A DNA stretch of 64,000 bases from JBKEDC01 sp047972995. Its GTDB lineage: Bacteria > Bacteroidota > Bacteroidia > Bacteroidales > Prolixibacteraceae. A program made the position numbers and the translations under genes. The notes beneath the pieces were generated by a model, which ran no database searches, had not been told where the DNA came from, and saw nothing but the letters and a program-made list of their open reading frames with translations. The stretch is from positions 1 to 64,000 of the forward strand of contig JBKEBD010000016.1 in NCBI GenBank assembly GCA_047972995.1. Reading direction: 5' to 3'. Shown here in pieces: positions 34,707 to 44,175 of this stretch. Positions within the stretch are counted from its first letter, which is position 1; each line of letters opens with the position of its first letter.

Positions 34707-37700
34707 ATGATTTCTTTTTTCAAGACACCATCGAATAGCATTATTGCTGTTCATTCTTCTGAAAAAATTGACGATTCAAACATCAGCAAGCTGACGTGGC
34801 TGTTTGGCAACGCCGAACACCTTTCGGAAAACCAAATAGCCGGATTCTTCGTCGGTCCGCGCAAAGAAATGATTACTCCTTGGAGTACGAATGCCGTTGA
34901 AATCACCCAAAACATGGGTATCAGCGGCATTATTCGTATTGAAGAGTTCATTAAAGTAGCTGATGATAAAGCAGGTTACGACCCCATGCTTCAACGTATG
35001 TATGAGGGCATCAACCAAGAAGTTTTCACTATCGACAAGCAATCTGAAGCAATTGTTGAAATTGAAGATATGGCCGCTTACAACGAACAAGAAGGCTTGG
35101 CTTTGAGCGAAGAAGAAATTGCTTACTTAAAGTCGGTGGCTGAAACGCTTGGTAGAAAACTAACCGATAGCGAGGTGTTCGGATTCTCGCAAGTGAACTC
35201 AGAGCACTGTCGCCACAAAATTTTCAACGGCACATTCATCATCGATGGTGTAGAGCAAGAAATGTCATTATTTAAAATGATTCGCAAGACTTCGGAAATG
35301 AACCCTAACCAAATCATTTCTGCTTATAAAGATAACTGCTCGTTTGTGCAAGGTCCGGCGGTGGAGCAATTTGCCCCTGCATCGCACGATAAACCCGATT
35401 TCTTCGAAGTGAAAGACATGGAAACGGTGCTTTCGCTGAAAGCGGAAACCCACAACTTCCCTACCACGGTTGAGCCTTTCAACGGTGCAGCAACAGGCAC
35501 AGGAGGCGAAATTCGCGACCGTATTGCAGGTGGTAAAGGCGCATTGCCTATTGCAGGTACGGCGGTTTACATGACTTCATATCCTCGCTCGGAAGGTGCT
35601 CGCTCATGGGAACAAGCTACAGAAGAGCGCGACTGGCTATATCAAACGCCCGAAGAAATCTTGATTAAAGCTTCAAACGGGGCGTCAGACTTTGGAAACA
35701 AATTCGGTCAACCGCTCATTACAGGTTCAGTGCTTACTTTCGAGCACTTCGAAAACAATAAAAAATATGGTTACGACAAAGTAATCATGATGGCTGGTGG
35801 TATTGGCTTCGGAAAAAAAGAAGACAGTTTAAAAGACACACCAAAAACTGGTGACAAAGTGGTGCTACTTGGTGGCGATAACTACCGCATTGGCATGGGT
35901 GGTGGCGCGGTTTCATCGGTGGCAACAGGCGAATTTGAAAACGCTATTGAGTTGAACGCCGTACAACGTGCCAACCCCGAAATGCAAAAGCGTGCCTACA
36001 ACGCCATTCGCGCACTGAGCGAATCAGACCACAACCCGATTGTTTCTATTCACGACCACGGTGCAGGCGGACACCTCAACTGTCTTTCTGAACTAGTGGA
36101 AGAAACAGGCGGACATATCGACACCGCAAAGTTACCTGTGGGCGACCCTACCCTTTCGCAAAAAGAAGTAGTGGGCAACGAATCGCAAGAACGCATGGGT
36201 TTAGTAATGAACGAGAAAGATGTGGAATGGTTGCAACGTGTTGCAGACCGCGAACGCTCTCCCATGTATGTGATTGGCGAGGCGACTGGCGACATGCAAT
36301 TCACTTTTGAAAACTCAAAAACAGGCGAAAAACCAATCGACTGGCAATTGAAATATATGTTTGGTAATCCACCAAAAACTGTTTTGACGGATACCACTAA
36401 AGACGAAAAATTTGCAGAACTAGGCTACAAACCTGAAGACATCAAAACGCACTTAGAAAATGTACTTCAACTGGAGTCGGTAGCTTGCAAAGACTGGCTG
36501 ACCAACAAAGTTGACCGTTCGGTAACGGGTCGTATTGCGAAACAACAATGTGCTGGCGAACTACAATTGCCTCTGAACAACTGTGGCGTAATTACCCTCG
36601 ATTATCAAGGGAAAGCTGGTTTAGCCACTTCTATTGGTCATGCGCCTGTAGCTGCCATGATTGATCCGGCTCGTGGTTCGGTGCTTTCTATTGCGGAATC
36701 ATTAACCAACATTATTTGGGCACCAATGCCTGAAAAACTAAAGTCGATTTCGCTTTCTGCAAACTGGATGTGGCCAGCTAAAAATGATGGTGAAAATGCG
36801 CGTATCTACAAAGCGGTGAAAGCTGCTTCCGACTTTGCTTGCGAATTAGGTATTAACATCCCAACGGGCAAAGACTCGATGTCGATGACGCAGAAATATA
36901 AAAACGATGTGGTTTACTCACCTGGCTGTGTAATCATTACTGCTTCGGGCGAGGTAACCGATGTAAAAAAAGTGGTGGAACCCGTATTGGTGAACGATGC
37001 GTCGAAACCGGTTTATTACATCGACCTTTCATCGATGCACCTTGCTTTGGGTGGTTCGGCTTTCGGTCAGATTATTAATAAAATCGGACAAGAAGCGCCA
37101 ACCGTGGTCGATACACCATATTTCATTAAAGCATTCAATGCTGTGCAAGAACTCATTGAAGAAGGACAAATTGCAGCGGGACACGATGTGGCTTCGGGTG
37201 GTTTGATAACTTCGCTGCTTGAAATGTGTTTCTCAAATAATAAAGTCGGTTTAAACCTTGATTTAACAGGCATAGGCGAAGCAGATACAACTAAAGTATT
37301 CTTCAACGAAAACCCTTCGCTTGTGCTTCAAGCCAACGATGCTGAGGCTTTTGAAGCTAAACTTTCAGCAACAGGCATACGCTTTGTGAAAATTGGCGCT
37401 CCAGCAGCTTCTCGCGAATTCACGGTGGTGAACCACAGCGAAAAACTTGCGCTCGACATCAATGCTTTGCGCGATCTTTGGTTTAAAACTTCCTATCTAA
37501 TGGATAGAAAACAAAGCGGTGAAGAACTTGCAAAAGCTCGCTTTGAGAACTACAAGAAAAATGAGCTAACTTACGATTTCAAAGACTTTACCGGTAAAGC
37601 TGCCGACTATGGTATCGACTTGAAACGTCGTACGGCTAGTGGCATCCAAGCAGCTATCATTCGAGAAAAAGGAGTGAATGGTGAGCGAGAAATGGCGTAT

Positions 37701-38396
37701 ATGCTTTATCTCGCAGGCTTCGATGTGAAAGATGTGCACATGACCGACCTTATTGAAGGACGTGAAACACTGGAAGAGGTGAATTTGATTGTGTTCTGTG
37801 GTGGATTCTCTAATTCCGATGTGCTCGGTTCGGCTAAAGGTTGGGCTGGTGCTTTCAAATATAATGACAAAGCACGCACAGCACTCGAAAACTTCTACCG
37901 TCGTGAAGATACCTTGAGTTTAGGTGTATGCAATGGTTGTCAGCTAGCTGTTGAGCTTGGCTTGATTTATCCAGGACACGACGAGCAACCTCGTATGCTA
38001 CATAACGACTCGCACAAATTCGAATCGAACTTTGTGGGCGTAGAAATTGCAGAAAACAACTCGGTAATGCTAAAATCGATGGCAGGCATGAAGCTTGGCG
38101 TATGGATAGCACATGGTGAAGGTAAATTTACCTTGCCTTATGCCGAATCAGAATATGACATTCCTTTCAAATATGCCAACACAGGCTACCCCGGCAACCC
38201 TAATGGCTCCGACTTCAACACTGCTGCTATCTGCTCGAAAGATGGTCGCCACCTTGCCATGATGCCTCACTTGGAACGTGCTTTCCGTCCTTGGCTTTGT
38301 GCTGATTATCCAGCCGACAGAAAACTCGACGAAGTAACACCTTGGATTGAAGCTTTCGTAAATGCAAGAGAGTGGATTAAAGAGAACAGAGGTTAG
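34707..38396 (+). CDS. purL: Phosphoribosylformylglycinamidine synthase
   Basis: This 1229-residue single-chain (large-type) FGAM synthase turns FGAR into FGAM with glutamine and ATP in purine synthesis. The synthetase part contains FGFSQVNSEHCRHKIFNG, AETHNFPTTVEPFNGAATGTGG and HDVASGGLITSLLEM. The C-terminal class-I glutaminase has the nucleophile in LGVCNGCQLAVELGL and a His in the final segment. The length is that expected of Bacteroidales PurL. The gene stands alone with its own promoter box and a strong terminator (38428-38457). The purC gene is 15 kb away on the other strand. Confidence 0.97.
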   Translation: MISFFKTPSNSIIAVHSSEKIDDSNISKLTWLFGNAEHLSENQIAGFFVGPRKEMITPWSTNAVEITQNMGISGIIRIEEFIKVADDKAGYDPMLQRMYEGINQEVFTIDKQSEAIVEIEDMAAYNEQEGLALSEEEIAYLKSVAETLGRKLTDSEVFGFSQVNSEHCRHKIFNGTFIIDGVEQEMSLFKMIRKTSEMNPNQIISAYKDNCSFVQGPAVEQFAPASHDKPDFFEVKDMETVLSLKAETHNFPTTVEPFNGAATGTGGEIRDRIAGGKGALPIAGTAVYMTSYPRSEGARSWEQATEERDWLYQTPEEILIKASNGASDFGNKFGQPLITGSVLTFEHFENNKKYGYDKVIMMAGGIGFGKKEDSLKDTPKTGDKVVLLGGDNYRIGMGGGAVSSVATGEFENAIELNAVQRANPEMQKRAYNAIRALSESDHNPIVSIHDHGAGGHLNCLSELVEETGGHIDTAKLPVGDPTLSQKEVVGNESQERMGLVMNEKDVEWLQRVADRERSPMYVIGEATGDMQFTFENSKTGEKPIDWQLKYMFGNPPKTVLTDTTKDEKFAELGYKPEDIKTHLENVLQLESVACKDWLTNKVDRSVTGRIAKQQCAGELQLPLNNCGVITLDYQGKAGLATSIGHAPVAAMIDPARGSVLSIAESLTNIIWAPMPEKLKSISLSANWMWPAKNDGENARIYKAVKAASDFACELGINIPTGKDSMSMTQKYKNDVVYSPGCVIITASGEVTDVKKVVEPVLVNDASKPVYYIDLSSMHLALGGSAFGQIINKIGQEAPTVVDTPYFIKAFNAVQELIEEGQIAAGHDVASGGLITSLLEMCFSNNKVGLNLDLTGIGEADTTKVFFNENPSLVLQANDAEAFEAKLSATGIRFVKIGAPAASREFTVVNHSEKLALDINALRDLWFKTSYLMDRKQSGEELAKARFENYKKNELTYDFKDFTGKAADYGIDLKRRTASGIQAAIIREKGVNGEREMAYMLYLAGFDVKDVHMTDLIEGRETLEEVNLIVFCGGFSNSDVLGSAKGWAGAFKYNDKARTALENFYRREDTLSLGVCNGCQLAVELGLIYPGHDEQPRMLHNDSHKFESNFVGVEIAENNSVMLKSMAGMKLGVWIAHGEGKFTLPYAESEYDIPFKYANTGYPGNPNGSDFNTAAICSKDGRHLAMMPHLERAFRPWLCADYPADRKLDEVTPWIEAFVNAREWIKENRG

Positions 38397-38427
38397 TTTT
38401 TAGAGATTCCGAATTAGATATTTACAC

Positions 38428-38457
38428 AAAAGGCAGTTCGTTTGGACTGCCTTTTTT
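38428..38457 (+). terminator. Intrinsic terminator of purL
   Basis: The arms AAAAGGCAGT and ACTGCCTTTT form a perfect 10-bp stem with a loop of eight, followed by TT. Confidence 0.85.
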
Positions 38458-38468
38458 ATGTTTGAACG

Positions 38469-38503
38469 TGTCCCGTCCTGAAAAAGTATTACAGGGCAGG
38501 ACA
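38469..38503. repeat. Imperfect GC-rich inverted repeat
   Basis: TGTCCCGTCCTG (38469-38480) and CAGGGCAGGACA (38492-38503) pair at 10 of 12 positions around an A/T-rich loop. It lies just past the purL terminator, without a T run. It could be the end of a lost element. Confidence 0.35.
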
Positions 38504-38639
38504 ACGACATCATCTCTAACAGCTCATATTGCGTTTAAGAACTTTCGAATACACATCATTTTGTTTTAAAATTGAGCATTACATTCAACCAAAATCACCG
38601 CTAGGTGTTTAAAGCTGCACAATTCAAAACTTTATACAG

Positions 38640-39143
38640 ATGCAAAAAATTGGAATATTCTTTGGCACAACAACCGGCAATGCAGAATCTATTGCAACAA
38701 AAATTGCCACTAAAATTAATGCCGATGTGTTTGACGTGGCCGATGCTCGTCCGGAACAAATAGAACCATATAGCAAGCTCATTTTAGGTACATCCACTTG
38801 GGGCGATGGCGATATGCAAGACGATTGGGATGACTTTGTGCACCAACTCGTTCAGCTTGATTTAACAGGTAAAACCATTGCGCTATTCGGCATTGGCGAT
38901 TCATACTCTTACCCCGACACCTTTGCCGGTGGCATGGGACAACTCTATGAGTGGATAAAAGACAAAGGATGCCACATTGTGGGACAAACAGCTACCGATG
39001 GCTATGATTTTGAAGAGTCAACCATATCGGTAGTTGATGGCAGGTTTGTAGGCTTAGCACTCGATGAAGACAACGAATCGAACCTAAGTGATGAACGCAT
39101 TAATCAGTGGCTAAAACTCATAAAACCAGACTTCGGTTTTTAA
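38640..39143 (+). CDS. fldA: Flavodoxin (long-chain, FldA type)
   Basis: The 167-residue cytoplasmic protein has the FMN phosphate loop FFGTTTGNAESIA at its N-terminus, the isoalloxazine-flanking segment GTSTWGDGDMQDDWDDF, and FGIGDSYSYPDTFAGGMG. The extra loop near residues 120-140 (ATDGYDFEESTISVVDGRFVG) makes it a long-chain flavodoxin. It would replace ferredoxin as a one-electron carrier, in keeping with the NfnAB pair nearby. It is monocistronic, with a bidirectional-type hairpin after it (39161-39196). Confidence 0.95.
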   Translation: MQKIGIFFGTTTGNAESIATKIATKINADVFDVADARPEQIEPYSKLILGTSTWGDGDMQDDWDDFVHQLVQLDLTGKTIALFGIGDSYSYPDTFAGGMGQLYEWIKDKGCHIVGQTATDGYDFEESTISVVDGRFVGLALDEDNESNLSDERINQWLKLIKPDFGF

Positions 39144-39160
39144 CCCCTTCACCTAGAAAT

Positions 39161-39196
39161 AAAAGACCAACAAGGCTACAGCTTCGTTGGTCTTTT
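39161..39196 (+). terminator. Intrinsic terminator after flavodoxin gene
   Basis: AAAAGACCAAC and GTTGGTCTTTT form a perfect 11-bp stem with a loop of 14 bases, some of which may pair further. Confidence 0.75.
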
Positions 39197-39322
39197 CAAT
39201 TTTGAACGCTTAACCTCATCATGAAGTAAATGAATGCTCATCCTTTTTCAATTTGAACTGTTATTTATTCAGATAAAATTTATTTATACACCATACAGCA
39301 GTATTGCCACAAATAGAAACCC

Positions 39323-40300
39323 ATGATTAGTACATTCCTCGATAAAACCACACTCATTCGTTACGCCGGTAGTGAACACAAAGTTTTAAAATTCACGCCT
39401 AACGATGAAATTCGCCTAAACACACCACCCCACACCCAATGGCTGAACACCTATGGCTTAGAGTTCAAAGATGAAGCTCGGGAATTGATTATCAACAACA
39501 ATCTCGATGACTTCCTCCTTAAGCTGCTAAGCGGCGACGAACACCCAAATAAACTTCTTGAGCTTGAAGATCTTCTGTTTGTGGGTATCAAGGTGCTAAA
39601 GCCTGAATTCGAAGCCATCGACACCGAACAAATGTATTTCATGATTGGCTCTAACTTTGTGTGGAGTATTCAGGAGCGCAGCGGCGATTACTTTGGTAGA
39701 GTGCGCGAAAAACTGCAAAACCCCAAAGGGTTAGCACGAAGCAAAAAGGCAGATTACCTCTTCTTCCTCATTTTAGAGGCGATAATAGACCATTATGAAT
39801 TGCGAATGCAGCAGTTGGTGGAATATATCAACACCGAATTAAACGAAATCAATAATAACAACACCGCCAAGCTCACCGAAGAAATTGAACGGCACAAACG
39901 CAGCTTGTTCGACTTTAAACGTGCAGCTGTGAGTTTGCGCAATCTGATTGTGAAGTTAGAAAAAACGGAACTCTACGATTTTGAGAATAAATATTTCTCG
40001 GAGTTAAAAGAGCAAACCAACAATTTAATATCGGATATTGATTTTGAACTGCAAACACTCGAAAGTAAGCTAAACCTTGCTTTCAGTATTCAGGGCGATA
40101 ACCTAAACCGAGTGATGAAAACACTCACTAGCTATTCGGTAATCTTCATTCCGCTAACGTTCATTGCAGGAATTTATGGCATGAACTTTATGAATATGCC
40201 CGAACTGCAAACTCAAAACGGTTATTTTGTGCTGCTTGGAGCCATGGCTCTCGTTGCCATTGTTAGCATTTGGATATTCATGAAACGGAAATGGTTTTGA
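39323..40300 (+). CDS. corA: CorA-family magnesium/cobalt transporter
   Basis: The 325-residue protein has a large N-terminal cytoplasmic domain rich in helices and two C-terminal membrane helices (about residues 267-288 and 298-318). Between them is the pore signature YGMNFMNMPE, with the defining GMN triplet. The charged C-terminus KRKWF is typical. CorA proteins work as pentamers that let Mg2+ into the cell. The gene is alone, with a hairpin (40318-40351) following it. Confidence 0.93.
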   Translation: MISTFLDKTTLIRYAGSEHKVLKFTPNDEIRLNTPPHTQWLNTYGLEFKDEARELIINNNLDDFLLKLLSGDEHPNKLLELEDLLFVGIKVLKPEFEAIDTEQMYFMIGSNFVWSIQERSGDYFGRVREKLQNPKGLARSKKADYLFFLILEAIIDHYELRMQQLVEYINTELNEINNNNTAKLTEEIERHKRSLFDFKRAAVSLRNLIVKLEKTELYDFENKYFSELKEQTNNLISDIDFELQTLESKLNLAFSIQGDNLNRVMKTLTSYSVIFIPLTFIAGIYGMNFMNMPELQTQNGYFVLLGAMALVAIVSIWIFMKRKWF

Positions 40301-40317
40301 AGGGGTGGATTGTTGAA

Positions 40318-40351
40318 TTTTTAGATGCTAGACAAATCCCGCATCTAAAAA
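40318..40351. terminator. Terminator-like hairpin between corA and the DJ-1 gene
   Basis: TTTTTAGATGC and GCATCTAAAAA form a perfect 11-bp stem with a 12-base loop. A/T tails on each side fit two convergent genes. Confidence 0.65.
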
Positions 40352-40374
40352 TCTAATATCTAATAATCCAAAAT

Positions 40375-40935
40375 CTAACATCCCGCTTTAAACACAATGC
40401 CTTGTTTAATTTCATTGACTTTGTCCTCTCCCAGTAGCTGGGCAATGATGGTTAGTGCAAACGGAATGACAGTGCCAATTCCCCTACTGGTTATTACCTT
40501 CCCATCAACCACCACCTCTTGAGCCAACCAAGTTGCTCCGCGAAGCTTATCTTCAAAACTAGGGTAGCAAGTGGCGTGTTTTCCTTCCAACAAACCAAGT
40601 TCGCCAAATACCGATGGTGCAGCGCAGATAGCAGCCAACCATTTATCGTGTGTTGCAAAAAGCGTAAGCGCTTCCATGAGTGCTTCATGCTTTTGCAGAT
40701 TAAGTGTACCAGGCATACCTCCTGGCAAAATAAGCATATCAAACTCATGGGCATCAAATGCCGAAAATAAATTATCAGCATACACCGAAATCTGATTAGC
40801 TCCCTCCACCTTTAAGTCTTCGCTTACCGAAAAGGTAGAAACAGTTAATCCTGCTCTTCTCATCAAGTCAATTGTAGCAATTGCTTCTGTTTCTTCGAAG
40901 CCTTCTGCTAGAAATACAGCAATTTTATTATCCAT
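40375..40935 (-). CDS. DJ-1/PfpI family protein (YajL-like)
   Basis: The 186-residue protein has the DJ-1 fold signature: an N-terminal VFLAEGFEETEAIATIDLMRRAG (acidic residue near Glu16-18) and the nucleophile-elbow Cys in LAAICAAPSVFGELGLL. The next segment KHATCYPSFEDKL and the threonine/serine-rich SRGIGTVIPFAL complete the pattern. Members act as protein or glyoxal-adduct deglycases or as oxidative-stress chaperones; which applies is not certain. I choose the ATG at 40935 (MDNKIAV); an ATG four codons upstream is also possible. Confidence 0.9.
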   Translation of the reverse strand: MDNKIAVFLAEGFEETEAIATIDLMRRAGLTVSTFSVSEDLKVEGANQISVYADNLFSAFDAHEFDMLILPGGMPGTLNLQKHEALMEALTLFATHDKWLAAICAAPSVFGELGLLEGKHATCYPSFEDKLRGATWLAQEVVVDGKVITSRGIGTVIPFALTIIAQLLGEDKVNEIKQGIVFKAGC

Positions 40936-41081
40936 CTTTACAAACATATTATTTATTCCACTTCATAAAGCTACGATTTTTTTTATCTATCTATTTACTT
41001 ATCAATGTAAATCTAACATAAATATATTTAAAGATAAGTTTATTCAATAAGTATAATATGCAAATTGTGAGCTGACTTGTT

Positions 41082-41089
41082 TAAATTTG
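41082..41089 (+). promoter_or_regulatory. TAnnTTTG promoter element of nhaD
   Basis: TAAATTTG lies 40 bp upstream of the nhaD start. It also argues against the TTG at 41087 as the translation start, because that codon overlaps the box. Confidence 0.5.
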
Positions 41090-41128
41090 CAGCCACATTT
41101 AATTTTATTTACATTTTACATATCTATT

Positions 41129-42490
41129 ATGTTTGAATTCATGGTCATTGTGTTCATCCTAGGGTACATCGGAATTGCCCTTGAACACACAATTCACATT
41201 AACAAGGCAGCAACGGCGCTAATTATTGGCACGCTGTGCTGGGTAATCTACATTATTGGAGCACAAGATATTCTTGGAATGGGACATAGTTCAGTATGGC
41301 AGGAATTTGCTGCCTTACATCATGAAACGCTCTCTGTTCAAGAAGCGCGCCACTTCATTACCGAACACGAGGTAGTGCTACACCTTGGCGAAACGGCTGA
41401 AATTCTATTCTTCTTGCTTGGTGCAATGACTATTGTTGAAATGGTAGACTCGCACCGTGGTTTTGATATTATTACCGATCGAATAAAAACTACAAACAAA
41501 GTAAAGTTGATGTGGATTATGTGTCTTCTCACATTTTTTATGTCGGCATTGCTCGATAACCTCACCACCACTATCGTAATGGTTACTTTGGTACGCAAAC
41601 TAATTAATAGTAAAAATACGCGTTGGTTTTTTGCCAGTATGATTGTGCTTGCGGCAAATGCCGGAGGAGCATGGTCGCCCATTGGCGATGTTACCACAAT
41701 CATGCTTTGGATTGGCGGACAAGTAACAGCATTAAAAATCATTCAAGGTGTTTTCTTGCCAAGCATTGTGTCTATCCTTGTGCCTTTAATTATTCTTAGC
41801 TTCAGACTAAAAGGAAGTGTGCACGCTCCAAAAGCCAAACAAAAAAACGAAAGCCTTGCCACAAAGCGCGACCAACGTTTCATGTTAACCATCGGAATCA
41901 TTGGCTTACTTTCTGTGCCTGTTTTCAAAACAGTTACTCACCTCCCTCCTTACATGGGAATGTTGCTTGCCTTAGGTGTTATTTGGTTAATTTCAGAGAT
42001 TCTTCACCGCAAAAAGTCACACGAGGTTCGTCGCCAACTTTCAGTAGAAAATATTCTTCGCAAAATAGATACCCCAACCATCCTTTTCTTCTTAGGAATC
42101 TTATCGGCTGTAGCTGCACTTCAATCGGCTGGACACCTCAACCTAATGGCATCTTGGCTCAACGACAAACTTGGAAATGTCTATTTAATCGATTTGGCAA
42201 TTGGTATGCTTTCGTCAATTGTTGACAACGTTCCTTTGGTAGCTGGTGCTATTGGTATGTATCCTGTGGCTGAAACAGGCGCATTCATGCAAGATGGTAC
42301 TTTCTGGGAATTCTTAGCCTACACTGCGGGCACTGGTGGTAGCTTGCTTATCATTGGTTCTGCTGCTGGTGTGGCAGCCATGGGACTAGAAAAAATTGAC
42401 TTCGTTTGGTACTTCAAAAAGATTTCAGTATTAGCATTAGCAGGTTATTTAGCCGGTGCTGCTATTTACTGCCTAGAGTTTATGTTTTAA
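41129..42490 (+). CDS. nhaD: NhaD-type sodium/proton antiporter
   Basis: The 453-residue inner-membrane protein has about twelve membrane helices in the ion-transporter superfamily layout. Telling segments are LHLGETAEILFFLLGAMTIVEMVD, SALLDNLTTTIVMVTL, NAGGAWSPIGDVTTIMLW and SSIVDNVPLVAGAIGMY; the charged residues in the helices are those used for Na+/H+ exchange. It exports Na+ in return for H+. The ATG at 41129 opens a hydrophobic first helix and is preferred. A long hairpin (42543-42588) follows. Confidence 0.93.
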   Translation: MFEFMVIVFILGYIGIALEHTIHINKAATALIIGTLCWVIYIIGAQDILGMGHSSVWQEFAALHHETLSVQEARHFITEHEVVLHLGETAEILFFLLGAMTIVEMVDSHRGFDIITDRIKTTNKVKLMWIMCLLTFFMSALLDNLTTTIVMVTLVRKLINSKNTRWFFASMIVLAANAGGAWSPIGDVTTIMLWIGGQVTALKIIQGVFLPSIVSILVPLIILSFRLKGSVHAPKAKQKNESLATKRDQRFMLTIGIIGLLSVPVFKTVTHLPPYMGMLLALGVIWLISEILHRKKSHEVRRQLSVENILRKIDTPTILFFLGILSAVAALQSAGHLNLMASWLNDKLGNVYLIDLAIGMLSSIVDNVPLVAGAIGMYPVAETGAFMQDGTFWEFLAYTAGTGGSLLIIGSAAGVAAMGLEKIDFVWYFKKISVLALAGYLAGAAIYCLEFMF

Positions 42491-42542
42491 ACTAAGTGCC
42501 CACACTGGCCTACAGACCATCAACTGTAAGCCCTATTACATA

Positions 42543-42592
42543 AGCGCCGAGAGCGCGAAATAGATTTATATTTCGCACTCTCGGCGCTCTTT
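42543..42592 (+). terminator. Long hairpin terminator after nhaD (repeat family with 54012-54060)
   Basis: The 20-base arms at 42543-42562 and 42569-42588 pair with a single mismatch around a six-base loop, followed by CTTTATTT. The outer AGCGCCG and inner CGAAATA are shared with the hairpin at 54012, while the middle bases differ. Confidence 0.75.
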
Positions 42593-42688
42593 ATTTCCCC
42601 CTACATCCCTCAAAGAGTTAGCTAAGAAACAATGTGTATAAAAATGAATTAAGTCGGGAACAACCTAGTCATAAACACCCGCTCGTTT

Positions 42689-44080
42689 CTAAATACCAAA
42701 TATTTTCAAGATTGTATCTAGCACTCCCGAAAGCCCTCTGCTCACTGCATCTCCCTTTTTCGTGTCGGGTACTTCTTCGCAAATATAATAGCCCAGATGT
42801 TCATTATCCGACTGCTTAAACTTATCGTTGAATATGTTATCCCACGCGAATAAGTATCCCCAAAAAGATTCGCTTCGAGCATTAGAATAATTGAGGTTTG
42901 CGCTAAAACCGAGCACTAAATCGGGGTTTGTTACTTTCCCTTGTCCACCTTGTTCTACCACAATACCATGCTTCCCCTTTACAATGAGTTGGCAAGGACC
43001 CGAAAAAACTAAATATCGAAAATGAAGCATTAACCAATTGTGCCAGCCAAATCGCCACACACTATGAATTTTCACTTCCTCACCACGTTTTCTCACCACC
43101 CCCACAATGGCACGTGCCTGACAAACAAATCGCGTGTTTGGCAAAACTTCAATAATGTCGATAGCGCTAACTATCCCCTTCGGGTCGGAAAGTGTTAAAG
43201 CTGACTGTTCCTCTTCTGTTCTACAACGTAGCATTCCCCACAATCCTGCAAATATGCTTGTTAGCCAATATTCTTTATTCAAAAATGCAATCATCTTTTT
43301 TTCATCGGCTTCAAATGAACTTTGCAAAAATCGCTGATGAGCCACCACTTCTTTCTCTTTGGTAAAATCTATTTCCAAAGAGGTGCTACCGATGCGCACA
43401 CTCCCCTTTCTCCCCGATTTCAGATCAGCAACCGATTTTAAGTTTATATCTCCATCGGCTGAGGTATCGATACAAGTTGGCTTCCTTCGCCCTACCCAAG
43501 GGGCAATAACATAGTATATAATTATTCGAACGATGAAAAAACTCAGCCAACCAAATATAATGATGATTAACGCTGTTCGCATATAAACGCGTAGCTTGTG
43601 CTCAGCAGGTTCTACCACCGAATTGACCAACTCACCTTGCTGACTCTGATAAAAGCTTAGCTGATCGCCATAATGAGTTATTCGCTCTTGGGCTTTTTGT
43701 TTTCGAGTAAGCAATTTTTCTTGCTGTGTTTGAAGCGATGATAATGATTCTTCTAGGGTTTGAATTTCTTCTTCATACCACCATTCCGACAATACACCAA
43801 ACCAAGAATCTTTATACTCTTTCAGTTTCTCTTGAGCTTGACTGATTAAATTCGAAACCGATTTCAAATCGTCTTCATATTCTTCTAGCTTAACTTTCCA
43901 TTCTTCAAAGCTATCGGCAGCCGACAGTAATTTATCTTCTAAAATGGTTGCTTGCTCTTGCACCACATCGGTTTCAAGTTTATCTTTTGCGAAATAAAAA
44001 ACATCAACAGCCACCAATATCCCAATGATGACCACAAAGGATATTAATTGATTTAAAATAAAAGAGTAAATGCGCTTCAT
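42689..44080 (-). CDS. Coiled-coil inner-membrane protein of unknown function
   Basis: The 463-residue protein starts with a membrane helix (about residues 7-27). A long coiled coil follows (about 35-155, with ILEDKLLSAADSFEEWKVKLEEY and EEIQTLEESLSSLQTQQEKL segments), then a second membrane helix (about 176-200). The C-terminal cytoplasmic part is beta-rich (about 240-440) and reads vaguely like AIM24/Trp-RNA-binding-protein-like folds (LPNTRFVCQARAIVGVV, HFRYLVFSGPCQLIVKG). I do not recognise the family with confidence. The ATG at 44080 (MKRIYSF) precedes the first helix; the frame is open a little further upstream. It lies 95 bp downstream of the large PEPCK-like gene. Confidence 0.6.
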   Translation of the reverse strand: MKRIYSFILNQLISFVVIIGILVAVDVFYFAKDKLETDVVQEQATILEDKLLSAADSFEEWKVKLEEYEDDLKSVSNLISQAQEKLKEYKDSWFGVLSEWWYEEEIQTLEESLSSLQTQQEKLLTRKQKAQERITHYGDQLSFYQSQQGELVNSVVEPAEHKLRVYMRTALIIIIFGWLSFFIVRIIIYYVIAPWVGRRKPTCIDTSADGDINLKSVADLKSGRKGSVRIGSTSLEIDFTKEKEVVAHQRFLQSSFEADEKKMIAFLNKEYWLTSIFAGLWGMLRCRTEEEQSALTLSDPKGIVSAIDIIEVLPNTRFVCQARAIVGVVRKRGEEVKIHSVWRFGWHNWLMLHFRYLVFSGPCQLIVKGKHGIVVEQGGQGKVTNPDLVLGFSANLNYSNARSESFWGYLFAWDNIFNDKFKQSDNEHLGYYICEEVPDTKKGDAVSRGLSGVLDTILKIFGI

Positions 44081-44175
44081 GAAAACAAAGTTAAGAAAAT
44101 GCCTTATGAAAGACAAAAGGAGATTTGCCCTATTGCAAATCCCCTTTTGATATTAGTCTAAATTCTGATTTTCAT

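Noticed and set aside
40318..40380. Repeated ATCTAA motifs as a CRISPR-like or tandem repeat
   Set aside because: They are short A/T-rich words next to a terminator hairpin, with no regular spacing.
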